Part shown: positions 1 through 11,400 of the stretch, piece by piece | How the letters are laid out: the number at the start of each line of letters is the position of its first letter | How positions within the stretch are numbered: position 1 is the stretch's first letter | Source: Synanceia verrucosa | Taxonomy: Eukaryota > Chordata > Actinopteri > Perciformes > Synanceiidae | DNA length: 64,000 bases | Assembly (NCBI GenBank): GCA_029721515.1 | Contig: CM056562.1 | Coordinates: 3,031,593-3,095,592, forward strand | Direction of reading: 5' to 3' | Notes under the pieces: model-generated | Databases searched by the model: none | Seen by the model: the letters and a program-made list of their open reading frames with translations, nothing else | Told to the model about the DNA's origin: nothing | Position numbers and translations under genes: made by a program

Positions 1-1595
1 ATGATAATACATATAAATAATAAACAAGATCTGTTGTTTAATCATTGAAAGTGCTTCTCTAACAGCACTTAAAGTAAGAAAGGAGGTGATTTCACAGAAC
101 AAAACATACCTTTAATTAGATTACCTTTAATTATTTGAGGGAGTGAATATTAGTTTTATTAGGGATATATAGAGCCAACAATGTGAGCAGATAACTGCTG
201 GTGGATCCATGTCAAGTCTGAGAAAATCCTGGTTTTATTCAGATTAAAGTTGCAGAGTGGGCTTATTCACAGAGAAGTTTCTGCTTCTGTTCAGACGAGC
301 CTTCTGAAACATTTAGTGTGTCATGCTATATTTAAATAATGCTAATAATGCTATAATAATGTTATTTTTACACGCTGCATGTAAAACCTAGATGGTTTGA
401 TTGAATTTATTCACAGATAAACAAACAAACTAACACGTTTCTATGAAAACTCCTTCTGCAGTGTTACTGTCATTTGAATTTTGAGGTTGTAAAATAGTTG
501 TTTGCTTGTATTGTTCTGTAAATGCCATGCTGAAAAGGTGAATAGAAATTCAGTACATACAATGGTTCAGTGTGTAACAAACCTGATGTCGCCCCCTGGA
601 TGTACAAGAGGGAAGAGCGCTCATCTTTACATCAGCAGTTTGTGCAGTGGCTCACTGTCACACTATCAGCTCTAATGTTACCAAAAAAACACTAATTTTA
701 TTAGAAACAGTATTTCTGATATTCTGATATATGTGAAAAAGTGTTGCCATAGTGACACCTGTTATGAGTGCACTGTAAGAAACAAAACACATGATCACCT
801 TATAAAATATGAGTAAACTTGACATCATAAGTGTTTTGGTACTTTTTAAAATATATGTGTGAGCTGTATAATGAAGTGTCAAGTTTCTCACAGACCTCAA
901 AGTGATTTATAACAGCTGATCAGTTGACAGCACAAACTAAATCTAAACCACTGACAGTCTCACCAATATGAGCTGCAGCAGGCGGCATGGATGGTGATCA
1001 GGATCCCAGAAAGACGGTCCAGCAGGGACTCTACTGCCCCCTGATGGATCCCTCACTGGTCTGAACCATCCACACACACACATCACATGAGTGTGTGTTC
1101 AAATAAACACATCTAATAACCCACTGATAAAGTCCAAAAACTCATTAACAAATAAGAAACAAGCACAATCTGCAATTAATAGGATTAAGTGGCCACATGC
1201 ATCATATACACAGTTTTTTTGGAACTGCATGAGATGACAGGAGGGTCTGATGAAAGACAGATGAATTATGGGATATATAAGTGCTTTATTGTAAGCAGAA
1301 TTTAAACGTCCTCTGCTGCTCAGTGTTGTTAATGCCTCACTACAGTAAACCACTGGAGTGTCCTTTTAAATAACTTCATGCTTGTTCATGTTCACATGAA
1401 TACATACTAAGACCACACACAGTGCTTACACACACCACTAGTCAAACCTGCAGACTCACTGTGTTCAGTAAAGTTAATCACCCATCACAGTAGCATGCAG
1501 TGGTACACAAGGACTGTGTTTAAGTACAGATTTGAGACTCTTGTACTTTAGTACCTCCCTCTGCTCCACTACATGTATCTTACATGTTCAGTTAC
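1..1595. other. AT-rich non-coding sequence, nothing recognised
   Basis: No exon with homology I recognise, no tandem array and no clear repeat family. The open frames are short and lack protein-like composition. Confidence 0.5.
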
Positions 1596-1949
1596 TCTAC
1601 AGACAGTGGCATCATTAGGCCTATTATAGGGGAGTTGAAGCTCCCCTAAAATATTCTTAAGCCCCCCTAAATAATTTGGTGTTATTTTATTCATTTTTTT
1701 TTTACAAAAACAGTGCTGACAAATTCACTATAAAGTGGCCAGAATATGAGTTTAAATAAATAATCATATAACCTTGCATTATTCATATTTCACTTAAATA
1801 CGGCCACAAAATGTGTCTTAAAGTTCCCCCTTTGGAGGCAAAAAAGCGTATTAAAGTGTTCCCCTGTTTGGCAAAACACACTAAACTGCCCTATTGGCTG
1901 GTTAAAACAAGATAAAGTGCCCTCTTGGGAGGCAAAAACAGGCTATATA

Positions 1950-2749
1950 CACTAAGAGGCATTAAAAACGCAACATTGTATTTTTTTCTATATTAATTTG
2001 AATTTTCATAATTTATTGGGTGACTTCACTTGGTATGATACTGAACATGAATGAACAAAAGCAACAATAGAAAAATGAATGGACATGGATTACAAATGTC
2101 AGTATCTTGTGTGATCGTCATGGCATAGACATGATGAGCGCGTTGATTTCGGCCACTGGAATCTCTTCCCACTCTTCCAAGAGTGCAGTATGGAGATCAG
2201 CAACCGTCACCGGCAGTGGAATACGACGCCGTACACGGCGATCCAGATTGTCCCAAAGGTGTTCAATCGGATTCATATCTGGGGAATAAGGCCAGTCCAT
2301 AACCTGCACATTATGTCTGTGCATAACGTGCCTGCAGGCGTGAGATAGTGCATCTGTGGACGCCAAAATGCCTGGCTACCCTCGCTTCGGTCATTCTGGA
2401 TCTCAGCATACCAATGGCCTGCTCCCTCATGTTTGCTGCTAAGCGTGGCATGGTGACTGTCTGTGACAGCTTGCATTTTTCCTCAGGGTTTTTAAAGCCT
2501 TGACCAGTTGAGATCAAATCACCAAAAGAACTCATTGAAAGCTTTCAAACAATGTCCTAACGAATCACACATGCAAAAACAGGGATTGGTACCGTCTGCC
2601 ACGTTAATTTATTGTTTGAGCTGAAAAATGTGGCTCCATAGTTTCAATAGCCACGAGTGGTAGTAAACAAAACATTTTTTGTATACAAAGTAGTTGTATC
2701 CAGTTTTTATTTTACATTAACTTTGTTGCGTTTTTAATACCTCTTAGTG
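1950..2749 (-). mobile_element. Tc1-like element, internally deleted, nested in the hAT element
   Basis: Inverted ends CACTAAGAGGCATTAAAAAC (left) and the matching GTTTTTAATACCTCTTAGTG (right) are flanked by TA. The minus strand keeps two parts of a transposase. The N-terminal helix-turn-helix piece contains EARVARHFGVHRCTISRLQ. The C-terminal piece contains WPYSPDMNPIEHLWDNLDRR, which includes the last catalytic Glu region of a DDE transposase. The segment with the first two catalytic Asp residues is gone, so it cannot be autonomous. Confidence 0.87.
2118..2535 (-). pseudogene. Tc1-like transposase remnant (HTH plus C-terminal DDE piece)
   Basis: Two overlapping open frames in different phases (2311-2535 and 2118-2366) carry the N-terminal DNA-binding part and the C-terminal DDE part. 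They are joined by a deletion and a frame change. The residues SPDMNPIEHLW are diagnostic for Tc1-like transposases. Confidence 0.8.
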
Positions 2750-2823
2750 TATATAGTCAAATTAGCCTCACCTGGGGGCTAAGCCCCCCATCCTTAAAAC
2801 CTAGTGATGCCCCTGTCTACAGA

Positions 2824-4512
2824 TGAGGGCTTTTACACTCAAAACATATCAATAATTTACATAATATGATGTTTTGTGGTTAATGAAACTCCCCAGCAGC
2901 TCATACTAGAACAGCTGAATGGTCAGTGAATCCATCAGCTGAATTCAGTAAAATCATGCTTTCATATTCATTTTAAACCACATGCTGCTCTGACAGTGTT
3001 CAGAGCTGATCTAGTGCAAATTGCTGAGTCATAACAAATAATAAGCACATTAAAATGCTTCTCATTGCATTGTATGAAGTTTTAGGAACCTGGTGATCAC
3101 TAGTAGAGACTGCTGGCAGGGCTGGAAGGTGAACTACTCCAGCAGGTGAGTTAGCTGCTAACATGTTAGCTACTGTGCTGGTTGTTCAGTCTGGGATTAT
3201 CTTCTCAGGTTGTTCATCATTTCATTCAATTATTGAAATGAGGAAAATATATCCCTACAAATCTAAAAAACTAAAATAAAAGAGAACAGTGCAACTGTTT
3301 ATAAACTGATGGTTTCCTCCATGTCGACCTTTCTCCTTCAAAAGGTCAGGACTATTAAAATAACTCTGTTAATTTGTATGAAAAATGGTGGATTTACTCT
3401 CCAGCAGTGATCTGATTAACTGATCACAAAGATGCCACTGGATTAAACTGACTTTGCAGTGAAATAGTTCAGGTAATACATGAGTAATAATAATAATCTA
3501 ATGATATGATATACAGAATTTAATACTTTAACTAGTCATTCCTGTTTGTAGCACACCTTACTGAAGTATGTATGACTCATGTATTTTCACAGTATTTGTT
3601 AATTTAATTGTTAATTTCAATTTAGATTTGCCAGCGTAAAGCAGCATGTAATGCTTGTATTCACTGAATCCAAACAGTATATATTATATTCATAAAATAA
3701 GTATTTCTTGTACGAACATGTTTGACTATTTCAACTATTACATATTACATATGACAAGATATGAGGCAATAGTGCAAATTCAAAACAAATTCATAATAAA
3801 TTTAGAATAAATTAAGTTCACACAAAAGCAATTTGTTCCTCCCAGTTCATAATTTGTTTTTCAAGACTTCCTGGAGATTATTTTTCCTCACTGGAAGTCC
3901 CACCTCCTCTTTCTTGTGCATTGCATTGTGGGACAGTTGACAGATAGCTGAACGCTGAAAAATCAAACTTTTAATGTCTCCTTAGCAACACTGGGCAGTG
4001 TGAACTTGTGTCTTACCTCAGACTTAAATCTGCATCTTCATCCTGTGGTCTTGATTTCTGTCTTTTTCTTTTTTCGTTTAGACAGCCAATCAGAGCTCCT
4101 GGCTGGTGGGTCCAGTTCGGTCCAGGTCAGACTTTCAGTGGCCACATTTCCTTGAGCGAGCTGCTGCTGCTGCACCATGGTGGACTGAAGACACAGCAGA
4201 GTGCTGTAGCACAGAGGAAGGTCTTAATGACTGTCAGCTCATTTCTGGATAAAACATGTGAATGAATTAGTGAAACACTGTATTTGTATTTGAAGCTCTT
4301 TTATGAGGCGTCTTATCCTGTTAGTGCCCCCTACAGGCTGCAGGGTTCACCACAGCCACAGTACCAACGAGTCGACCAGAAGAAACTAAATACAGCTGTG
4401 GAGTTAAAGGAGTAAACTAAACTCTGTGTCCTGAGGAACCAGAGGAAACATCATGAGGTTATTCTACAGGGTTCATCTAGCCTCACTATCATGACTACTT
4501 GCTCTGTGAGCG
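2824..4512. other. Non-coding, nothing recognised
   Basis: AT-rich sequence without a recognisable exon, tandem array or inverted-repeat element. Confidence 0.45.
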
Positions 4513-4788
4513 TAGTCTGGCCAAGCTGCCTTGTAAATTGATTTCTCAGAGGGCGGGCTTAACCCACATCTATCAAGTGCCTCTGTGTGCTACTGGACAA
4601 AGCTTCAACCAATAAGATCATTCTTTCCTCTGACATATGCATAGCCACGAAAACTGCTTGATCCAAAGAACTAGTGTGTCATAGCCTTAAACACGCCTAA
4701 ATTAAGCCGACATAAAATGCTAGATTTTCATTGGTCCCCATTTCTAGGTGAATCTGAAATGGAAGAGAGTGGCAGCTTGGCCAGACTG
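4513..4788. mobile_element. Short MITE with terminal inverted repeats
   Basis: The left end TAGTCTGGCCAAGCTGCC and right end GGCAGCTTGGCCAGACTG are inverted copies, enclosing about 240 bp with no coding potential. Size and ends suggest a non-autonomous DNA transposon, possibly hAT-like. I could not define a clean target duplication. Confidence 0.7.
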
Positions 4789-5468
4789 ACGTGGTCATGA
4801 AACTTTGTGAAGCATCACGAAAAATATGGGCAGGCCCAGGTTAGGGTTCATCCTCTGTGGAGCAAGAATCACATTTTAGTTTCCAAATTGATACTTTAAA
4901 ATGGCCAAATTCAGGAATTACAGGAAGATACCTTTGACTAACCACCAAAAAAAGTTTTTATTACACTTTACCAATCAACCATTCAAATATATTGTTTCAT
5001 CATTTTCATCCATCAACATTTTAAAATGAGGTTTGGTGGAGACATACAAATTACAAAAAAATCTGGTCACATTTTTAAATGATACTTATCTTCTGAAAGC
5101 TACTGGTCTGAAGTCAGCAGCAGCCTTAAAGACACATATCTACATGTAATCTGTGTGTGAAGCTGCTGCTGGGATTATGATTTCACTCATCTCAGAAAAG
5201 AAAATGAGTTTTACATAAAAAGCACTGGAGTTCACTGCATTTATCACATATGTTTTCAAATAGTGTTTGCCATATTGTGTTTATTTTTTCTCAATGGACA
5301 GAAAAACAAATTATAATATCTCATATATAAGTGAGCTGCAACTATTACAATTAAACTGAAAGTGCACAAAGATGAGTTAATGTTAGTAAAGCTACTTGAT
5401 GTGAGCATAAGACAAAAAAGTAAACATTTAATAACATCTGTGACACAGAGAAACCCATGCAGTACTAT

Positions 5469-5510
5469 GTGTGTGTGCATGTGTGTGTGTGCGTGTGTGT
5501 GTGTGTGTGT
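5469..5510. repeat. (GT)n microsatellite, interrupted
   Basis: An uninterrupted-to-lightly-interrupted GT run with GCAT and GC interruptions. It pairs with a (CA)n run 140 bp further on. Confidence 0.95.
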
Positions 5511-5645
5511 TGGGACGGAGGGGGCACCATCGTTGCTGCCCCCGGCCCGGCAAGGGAGACAGTTTGGCGGGCAGCCAGGACGGACCGAGGTCCTGAGACG
5601 TCCATGTGAGTGACCTGGAGACCTGCCTGTCATCCTGCATGAGCA

Positions 5646-5646
<1 letters not shown>

Positions 5647-5678
<32 letters not shown>
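5647..5678. repeat. (CA)n microsatellite
   Basis: A pure CA run of about 32 bp, inverted relative to the GT run at 5469-5510. Confidence 0.95.
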
Positions 5679-5681
<3 letters not shown>

Positions 5682-5877
5682 CAGCCAGTGGGGTTAGTGA
5701 AGGGTGTAGTCTGCGTCTGTGCAGCTGGCTGAGCGTTCAGCAGCAGCTCTGGATGAGGGTGGGGGTTGCTGCTGAAGGTAAATGAGACACTTTTGGGGGT
5801 AAATGTCTGATTTTCAGTGGCTCCCCCTGATGGATCAATCACAGACCTACAAGCTGTTTTCTGCGATACGTTGACAA

Positions 5878-6185
5878 AAGAAGAAGAAGAAGAAGAAGAC
5901 TTACACTATTAATCCCTCAATGGGGAAATTACATGTTTCACTCTGTTATTATTTTTCAGTTGCACATCACACACAGGGTATGAAACACACTCTATGCAGT
6001 AGAGGAGAGGTGTCAGAGTGAGGCAGCTGCCCCATATCCAGGCAACCCGAGGTGCCTTGCTCAAGGGCGCATCAGCAATGCCCAGGAGGAGGAACTGGCA
6101 CCTCTTCAGCTACCAGTCCACTCTCCAGACTTGGTCCAACCTGAACTTGAACCAGCAACCCTTCAGTTCCCAGCCTAAGACAGGA
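5878..6185 (-). repeat. LINE 3'-tail-like interspersed repeat with (AAG)n end
   Basis: The segment starts with an (AAG)n run (5878-5899), then ATTAATCCCTCAATGGGG. On the minus strand that reads CCCCATTGAGGGATTAAT followed by a short tandem tail, typical of 3' ends of fish LINEs. Further right it contains CCTTGCTCAAGGGC and GAACTTGAACCAGCAACCCT, phrases I recognise as widespread in teleost interspersed repeats. The family name is uncertain. Confidence 0.5.
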
Positions 6186-6746
6186 TGTTAAAGGTCTTAT
6201 TACTGATTACATTTTATGTAGATTAACAATAAGCTCCTGAGGTTGACGTGTTGGCGTGGATGTTAACCATCCTCACATGGACAGTTATACACTGTGTGGT
6301 TTCTGTGGTGCAGCTGGTTCTCATGCTCTGGATGGTGCACATTAACAAAGTGACGTCATGTCTTCTGGGCTTTAATGGTGGCACATTGTAGATGTATCAC
6401 CTCACAGTATCGTTATCATCCATTTAAAAGAATCTAATGGTCAAAAGATCAAAACTGATGCTGCAGAACCACAGATATGGTCTGTGGTCTGTCTTCTTCC
6501 TGATTGGTTGGAGTTAGTCTGGCTCCTCACCTGAGGTACTGATGGAGGTCAGTTCTTATAATAATTCCAGGCTAAAAATGCTTCATTCTGGGAAAGATGT
6601 GCACTCTGTTGTCTATGTATCATTATTTTGCCTCTAACTTCTCCCAAAAATGTTGCCGACCTTCAAACCAGCAATATTTAGGTCACATGTTGGCTTCTCT
6701 GACCTCTGGGCCTTGTTTACCTCCTGTCTCCATCCCTTACTCTCGG

Positions 6747-6749
<3 letters not shown>

Positions 6750-6796
<47 letters not shown>
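6750..6796. repeat. (CA)n microsatellite
   Basis: A pure CA run of about 47 bp, the first of three within 800 bp. Confidence 0.96.
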
Positions 6797-6797
<1 letters not shown>

Positions 6798-6933
6798 ATC
6801 CCCCTCTCCTCAGCCCTATGGCAGTTTGCTGTTGTATGGAAACACAGATGACCCTGCTGCCCTTTGAGTGTTCCTGCTAAACCAACAAACCAACCCATCC
6901 ACCCACACTCAGTTAATGGGAGGGATGTATGCC

Positions 6934-6982
<49 letters not shown>
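6934..6982. repeat. (CA)n microsatellite
   Basis: A pure CA run of about 49 bp, ending in CAGACAGG. Confidence 0.96.
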
Positions 6983-6987
<5 letters not shown>

Positions 6988-7536
6988 GGGTGAACCAATT
7001 GAAAAGCAAAATGGATGCACCTCACATCCAGGCTGTGTTCAGCAGCCTTCAGCAATGTTTTGAGGGAGGACTGGTACAGTGTCTGTAGCACTGAGGATAG
7101 AAAGCTGTCACATGCCAAAAGTTGGTATTACACACCATTTGAATTATTTTTTTTATTGAAATTGAATCTTGATTGATGCAAAAAATATATGTATTTTTTA
7201 TGTCATTGTGTCATATGTCAGTGTTTTATTGTTGACAAATGTTGTGCTGGTGGCAGTGAAAGTAGGAACTAATAATACTTTGCTTGATTTATATTTGCTT
7301 TATATAATGACAATAAAGGCTTTTGATTTTGATTTTTGATTTATGAAGGATGACATGATAAACTGTGCATTAAACAGGTGAAAATCTAATTTAATAAAGA
7401 AGATAATTATTTACATGCATCATTCAAACAAAAATTACTGACAAATTAAAAGTCAATTAAAAAGCGGAATTTATGGAAGTAAGTAACTGTGGCATGAAAT
7501 ACTGGAGTCAGTGATTAGGAAGCCAAACAGTTTTAA

Positions 7537-7560
7537 ACACACACACACACACACACACAC
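7537..7560. repeat. (CA)n microsatellite
   Basis: A short CA run of 24 bp. The sequence between this and the previous run (7130-7536) is AT-rich with no feature recognised. Confidence 0.93.
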
Positions 7561-7824
7561 GCCATGCATGGTTAATGGCAGTGAAGCACTCTGTTTGACT
7601 GTGGATGAGCAGGGGGGCAGTGATTTGTCAAACAGCATCAACATCAACCTCGGCCATGTTCAAGTTCAGCTGGCCGGCGCCGCCCTGCTGCCTCAGTAGG
7701 AGCACTGCATCTCCTCATCATCACCACACATGACCTGTGGCTGACAGGCCCTGTCTGTGACCTTTGACCTCTGACGCATAAACCTAGTTACCGCTCTTTC
7801 ATTCTCTGATGAGACATCACACTT

Positions 7825-8101
7825 TATTTACATATTCCGCATTAATAATCTGAATATACAAAGCGACTATCAAATACACTGCACTTTTGGTCATAATACA
7901 AGACCATACTCCCTCCACAGGAGGGCTGTGGAGGTCTGGGGAAAAATGACTGGAGCTCTGGGCCGGGGGCCGGGGATCCACGGTGATAGCGGCCGCCCAG
8001 GAGTTGACCCATTCTGCTTACCGTAGTTCCAACCATGTTGCAATGCATGCAAAGTCAAATTTAACCACTAGATGGGAGAAAAAATGACATAGTGTCCATT
8101 T
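7825..8101 (+). mobile_element. MITE-like repeat, partial copy (same family as 59367-60080)
   Basis: It shares long blocks with the second copy: GCACTTTTGGTCATAATACA, the GGAGCTCTGGGCC GC-rich centre, TTACCGTAGTTCCAACCATG, and the terminal ACATAGTGTCCATTTAA. The 5' half is shortened relative to the 59-kb copy. Non-coding. Confidence 0.7.
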
Positions 8102-8356
8102 AAGTGTGAAAAACCACCACAGCTCAGGCAGAGAACAGAGGGAGTAGACTGTGACTGGTTTCATTGAGGGGCCTGACGAATGATTGGCCAGCTCAAAGTG
8201 TGAGGGAACCAATGAGCAGCAAGACTGGACGGCACAGGAGGAAACCAGCCGTCCTGTTAGCTGTTAGCACCTTGAGAGGAAAGGGGAGGAACAGCGTAAA
8301 GACAACAGGAGTGTCACCAGGCCGGCCATGAAACAAATGAGAGACATCCTACTAAC

Positions 8357-8394
<38 letters not shown>
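8357..8394. repeat. (CA)n microsatellite
   Basis: A CA run of about 38 bp abutting the interspersed repeat that follows. Confidence 0.95.
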
Positions 8395-8395
<1 letters not shown>

Positions 8396-8660
8396 CTGTG
8401 TATTTGTGTATTGTGGGGACTTTACATTGACTTGCATTCATTTCCTAGACACTTCCCTTGACCCTAACCATATCCACTACCCATGTAATCCTAATCCTAA
8501 CCCTAACCAAAGTCTAACCTTACAGTAACATTAAATGTTCTCCAAGTCTTCAGCCTGAAATCTAACAGTTTACATTATGGGGACCTGCACTTTGTCCCCA
8601 TAAGTACGGTGAGTCCCCACATTGTCAGCGTGAGTCCCCACAATGTGAGTGTGTTATCAG
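8395..8660. repeat. Interspersed repeat with GTGGGGAC/GTCCCCAC inverted ends and CTAACC phrases
   Basis: The left part contains TATTGTGGGGACTTTACATT and the right part contains several GTCCCCA phrases ending AGTCCCCACAATG, an inverted arrangement. The centre has degenerate CCTAACC phrases resembling telomere repeats. I recognise this as a widespread teleost repeat that often sits beside CA runs. It is probably a MITE fossil. Confidence 0.55.
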
Positions 8661-8794
8661 ACTTATGTCCTCATATGTTCGGCAAAACACGCCCACACGC
8701 ACACACACACTATCCCCATCATTACAACTCTGACTCTGATGTGTTTCCATTTGAACCCGGTGGATTATGTCGCTGACTTTAATGTTCCCGCAGG

Positions 8795-8822
8795 ACTGTG
8801 TGTGTGTGTGTGTGTGTGTGTG
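8795..8822. repeat. (GT)n microsatellite
   Basis: A GT run of 28 bp. The following 8823-9380 holds nothing I recognise. Confidence 0.93.
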
Positions 8823-9384
8823 TACTGGATTAGTCTCTATTTGAAGTGTGAGGTCTGATCTGATCTACAGGTCGCTGTAAACAGATGCAGTGATCCTGCC
8901 TGTCTGAACACAGTGTTCACTGGCAACGTTACACAACACACACACACAGCAGATTAACACAGTTACTTCACTCTGTCTGACACTTCTATAGATGCTGCTG
9001 TGATAAAACACATGCATTGTAATTGAAATGATTACCTCTGAGCAGGTGTCAATGATGTCACAGCCTCCCCAGTTTTCTACTCCAATCAGCACAGCCGAGG
9101 CTTCACTACACTGACCTAACTGACACTGCAGCCAAACTGCATACAGTTCATTATTATTATGCAATATGATGGAGCTCAGTTCACTCATAATTGTTGTTAT
9201 CTGTACATATTTAAAACCTGCTGAACCTCAGTGATTCAACAAGAAGTGAGTCAATTCAAGTTTAATTTGGATACTCAACAACAAAAGAAACACAAGCTTT
9301 ATAAAGTGAATTCTAGTTGTTGCTCTTTGTCTCAGCAGCAATGTGAAAATGCTTGTTTGGACAAAAGGTTGCACATGAATGGTA

Positions 9385-9775
9385 ATATGTGCCAAAAATA
9401 AGTCCGGGTAGTGACGCTGTGTTCTGATGGCCAGATTAACGGAGGTGTGGTCGACCCAGACAACTAGAGCACTGGCGACATGAGTGTGCGAGATGTTGCA
9501 AGGACAACAGCACTTCAGATGCCCCTGAAGTCCAGGTGCTGAGACACCTGGATGTCACCAACCCCACATTCGTGCTCAAACAGTGGGCAGGCGGCTCAGA
9601 GAGGCTGACCCATGAACACACAGGCCAGACTTTGATCTACCGTTAACTCCAATACGCTGCCGTCGCCACCACGAATGGGGTAACATCCATCGTACTGGAC
9701 ACATAAGCAATGATCAGCTGTTCTGTTGTCAGACGAGTCACGTTTCTGTTCCTTTTATAGGTAGTTTGGGGCTGC
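9385..9775 (+). pseudogene. Tc1-like transposase relic
   Basis: The plus strand, read across frames and stops, gives VARTTALQ near the left and SAVLLSDESRF near 9715-9750. The latter matches the conserved W-x-x-V-L-F-S-D-E-S-R-F block around the second catalytic Asp of Tc1-like transposases, with the usual Trp codon read as TGA. Several stops and frame changes show it is long dead. No inverted ends were located. Confidence 0.6.
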
Positions 9776-9824
9776 TTAAAAAAAACTTGTGTTTCTTATG
9801 TTGCTGAGTATATTCCAATATCAC

Positions 9825-10045
9825 AAATGACAATATTATCCTCAGAGGGCTTTACAGTCTGTACAGGATATGACTCCCTCTGTCCTTTACAAAGGACCCT
9901 CACATCTACTGAGGAAAACTCCCCAAAAACTCTTTTAATGAGGAAAAATAAACCTGAGAAAGAGCAACAGAGGAGGAATCCCTCTTCTAGCAGAACAGCA
10001 CATATTCACAGAAATTCACAGAAAAACTGGGAGCTGGGAAAAAGC
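9825..10045 (+). repeat. Teleost interspersed repeat (GGGCTTTACAGTCTGTACA type)
   Basis: Contains GGGCTTTACAGTCTGTACAG, GGACCCTCACATC, AACTCCCCAAAAACTC and AGAGCAACAGAGGAGGAATC in the order I know from a common percomorph interspersed repeat. Identification is from memory of these phrases. Class unknown. Confidence 0.45.
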
Positions 10046-10050
10046 AACAG

Positions 10051-10130
10051 TGCAACGAAACGTGCTATTTACTATATATTATTATATAGATATATATATT
10101 AATATATAGTAAATAGCACGTTTCGTTGCA
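10051..10130. repeat. Perfect 31-bp inverted repeat (hairpin/cruciform) with 18-bp loop
   Basis: Positions 10051-10081 (beginning TGCAACGAAACGTGCTATTT) are the exact reverse complement of 10100-10130. The 18-bp spacer is pure A/T apart from one G. The perfection of the arms suggests recent origin or active gene conversion. Confidence 0.93.
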
Positions 10131-10286
10131 TATATATATATATATACGTGTATATATATATATATACTGTGTGTATATATATATACATGTATATATATAT
10201 ACACGTGTATATATATATACACGTGTATATATATATACACGTGTATATATATATATATATACACGTGTATATATATATATATATAC
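10131..10286. repeat. (TA)n array with ACGTG interruptions
   Basis: Alternating TA runs are punctuated by CACGTG- and ACATG-type units every 18-30 bp, giving a repeat unit close to TATATATATACACGTGTA. The array is nearly self-complementary over its length and directly adjoins the perfect hairpin. Confidence 0.9.
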
Positions 10287-10290
10287 AATA

Positions 10291-11079
10291 TGTGTTTCGT
10301 TTTATTGTTGGAAGAAGTTTGGGAACCAAAAACGTCAAATAAAGAACACTGGCTTTTTGATTGTATTTTCCTGGAAATTACAACAAGACAAATTTACAAA
10401 ACAAACAATAAATTAAATTACATTTCTGAATATTTGCACCTTCTGTGCCTTCCCTGACCACAAGTCACTGCAATAAACTGCAACTGTTTCCTCAGATTGT
10501 ACTGCACTGAGCAGAAACACACACACAATGGAGGCTGACCTGTGCAGTGTGAACCAGCTGTGTTAGACTGACCCAGAAAGCCGAGACGCAGCACAGATCT
10601 CGTTCATTTTCAGGGATTTTCAGCACAGATTACAAAGGCTCTACCCCAACTGTTTTGTAACAAGCATGTGAAGTCAACACTAATACGAACGCTGTGGCTC
10701 TGAACTTGAAAATGCTAGGGGACCTTTCTAGAGGCTTAGGGCCGTCGAGCACACTCACCGCTCAGGGAGCAGAAGCCCCGCTAAGCTGCGAGGGCAAAGT
10801 ACTTCTTTGATTGTTTGTACAAAATCTCTTCCAAAAGCCACAGAACAAAAACAGAGGGCGGATTATCCTCTTTTGGAGAGGAAATGAAATTCTTCAGACG
10901 AGGCACTTAAACAGGTTTCAGGATGAATGATGGCAAGCTGCTGTTTGGGTGGCTGAGGTAAATATGATGAACATTTACTACTTTTTAAAGCTGCAGTTAC
11001 AAACTTTGAGCAAATATGACAACAACTGACAGTAGTGCATGAGACAGATACAACTGTGACAAATCAGGTTCCTCTAGGC
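10291..11079. other. Non-coding, nothing recognised
   Basis: No exon or repeat family recognised between the TA array and the L2-like fragment. Confidence 0.4.
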
Positions 11080-11400
11080 TCTAATGCAGCTGTCAGTCAC
11101 TGGGTTCTTACCCACACCAAGCACATTACTCCAACACTGTTAAGACCCACTCCACCTTCAAACTTCTCCTCCTCACCTACAAGTCCCTCAATGGCCTTGC
11201 CTCCCAGTACCTCATGGACCTTCTCCAGCCTTACTCTCCATCCTGGTCCGCTCACCATCCCTCACACCAGGCTGTGAACATTTAGTGACAGAGCCTTCAG
11301 TGTCGCAGCCCCCACCCTCTGGAACGCCCTCCCATCAGACGTCAGGAATGCTTCATCCCTGGAGACGTTCAAAAACACCTCAAGCACCATCTTTTCATAG
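11080..11400 (+). pseudogene. L2-type LINE, C-terminal fragment of ORF2
   Basis: The plus strand encodes KTHSTFKLLLLTYKSLNG then LASQYLMDLLQPYSPSW, and after a stop RAFSVAAPTLWNALPSDVRN plus SLETFKN. These match the conserved end of L2/CR1-group reverse transcriptases in fish (KSLNGLAP..YL, R-x-F-S-V-A-A-P-x-L-W-N-x-L-P). It is 5' truncated and contains stops and a frame change. Confidence 0.8.

Larger units (their letters stand above)
1604..2815. mobile_element. hAT-like non-autonomous element with 8-bp target duplication, hosting a nested Tc1
   Basis: The ends are imperfect inverted repeats: CAGTGGCATCATTAGG at the left and CCTAGTGATGCCCCTG at the right. They are flanked by an identical 8-bp duplication TCTACAGA (1596-1603 and 2816-2823), the hallmark of hAT insertion. 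No hAT transposase is visible. The interior holds related phrases (for example GGAGGCAAAAA repeated around 1835 and 1929), and the middle is occupied by a separate Tc1-like insertion. Confidence 0.85.

Noticed and set aside
6597..7118. Several open frames with His-Thr or Cys-Val repeats
   Set aside because: They are translations of CA/GT microsatellites.
8490..8520. Interstitial telomere repeat
   Set aside because: Only two or three degenerate CTAACC units, within a common dispersed repeat.
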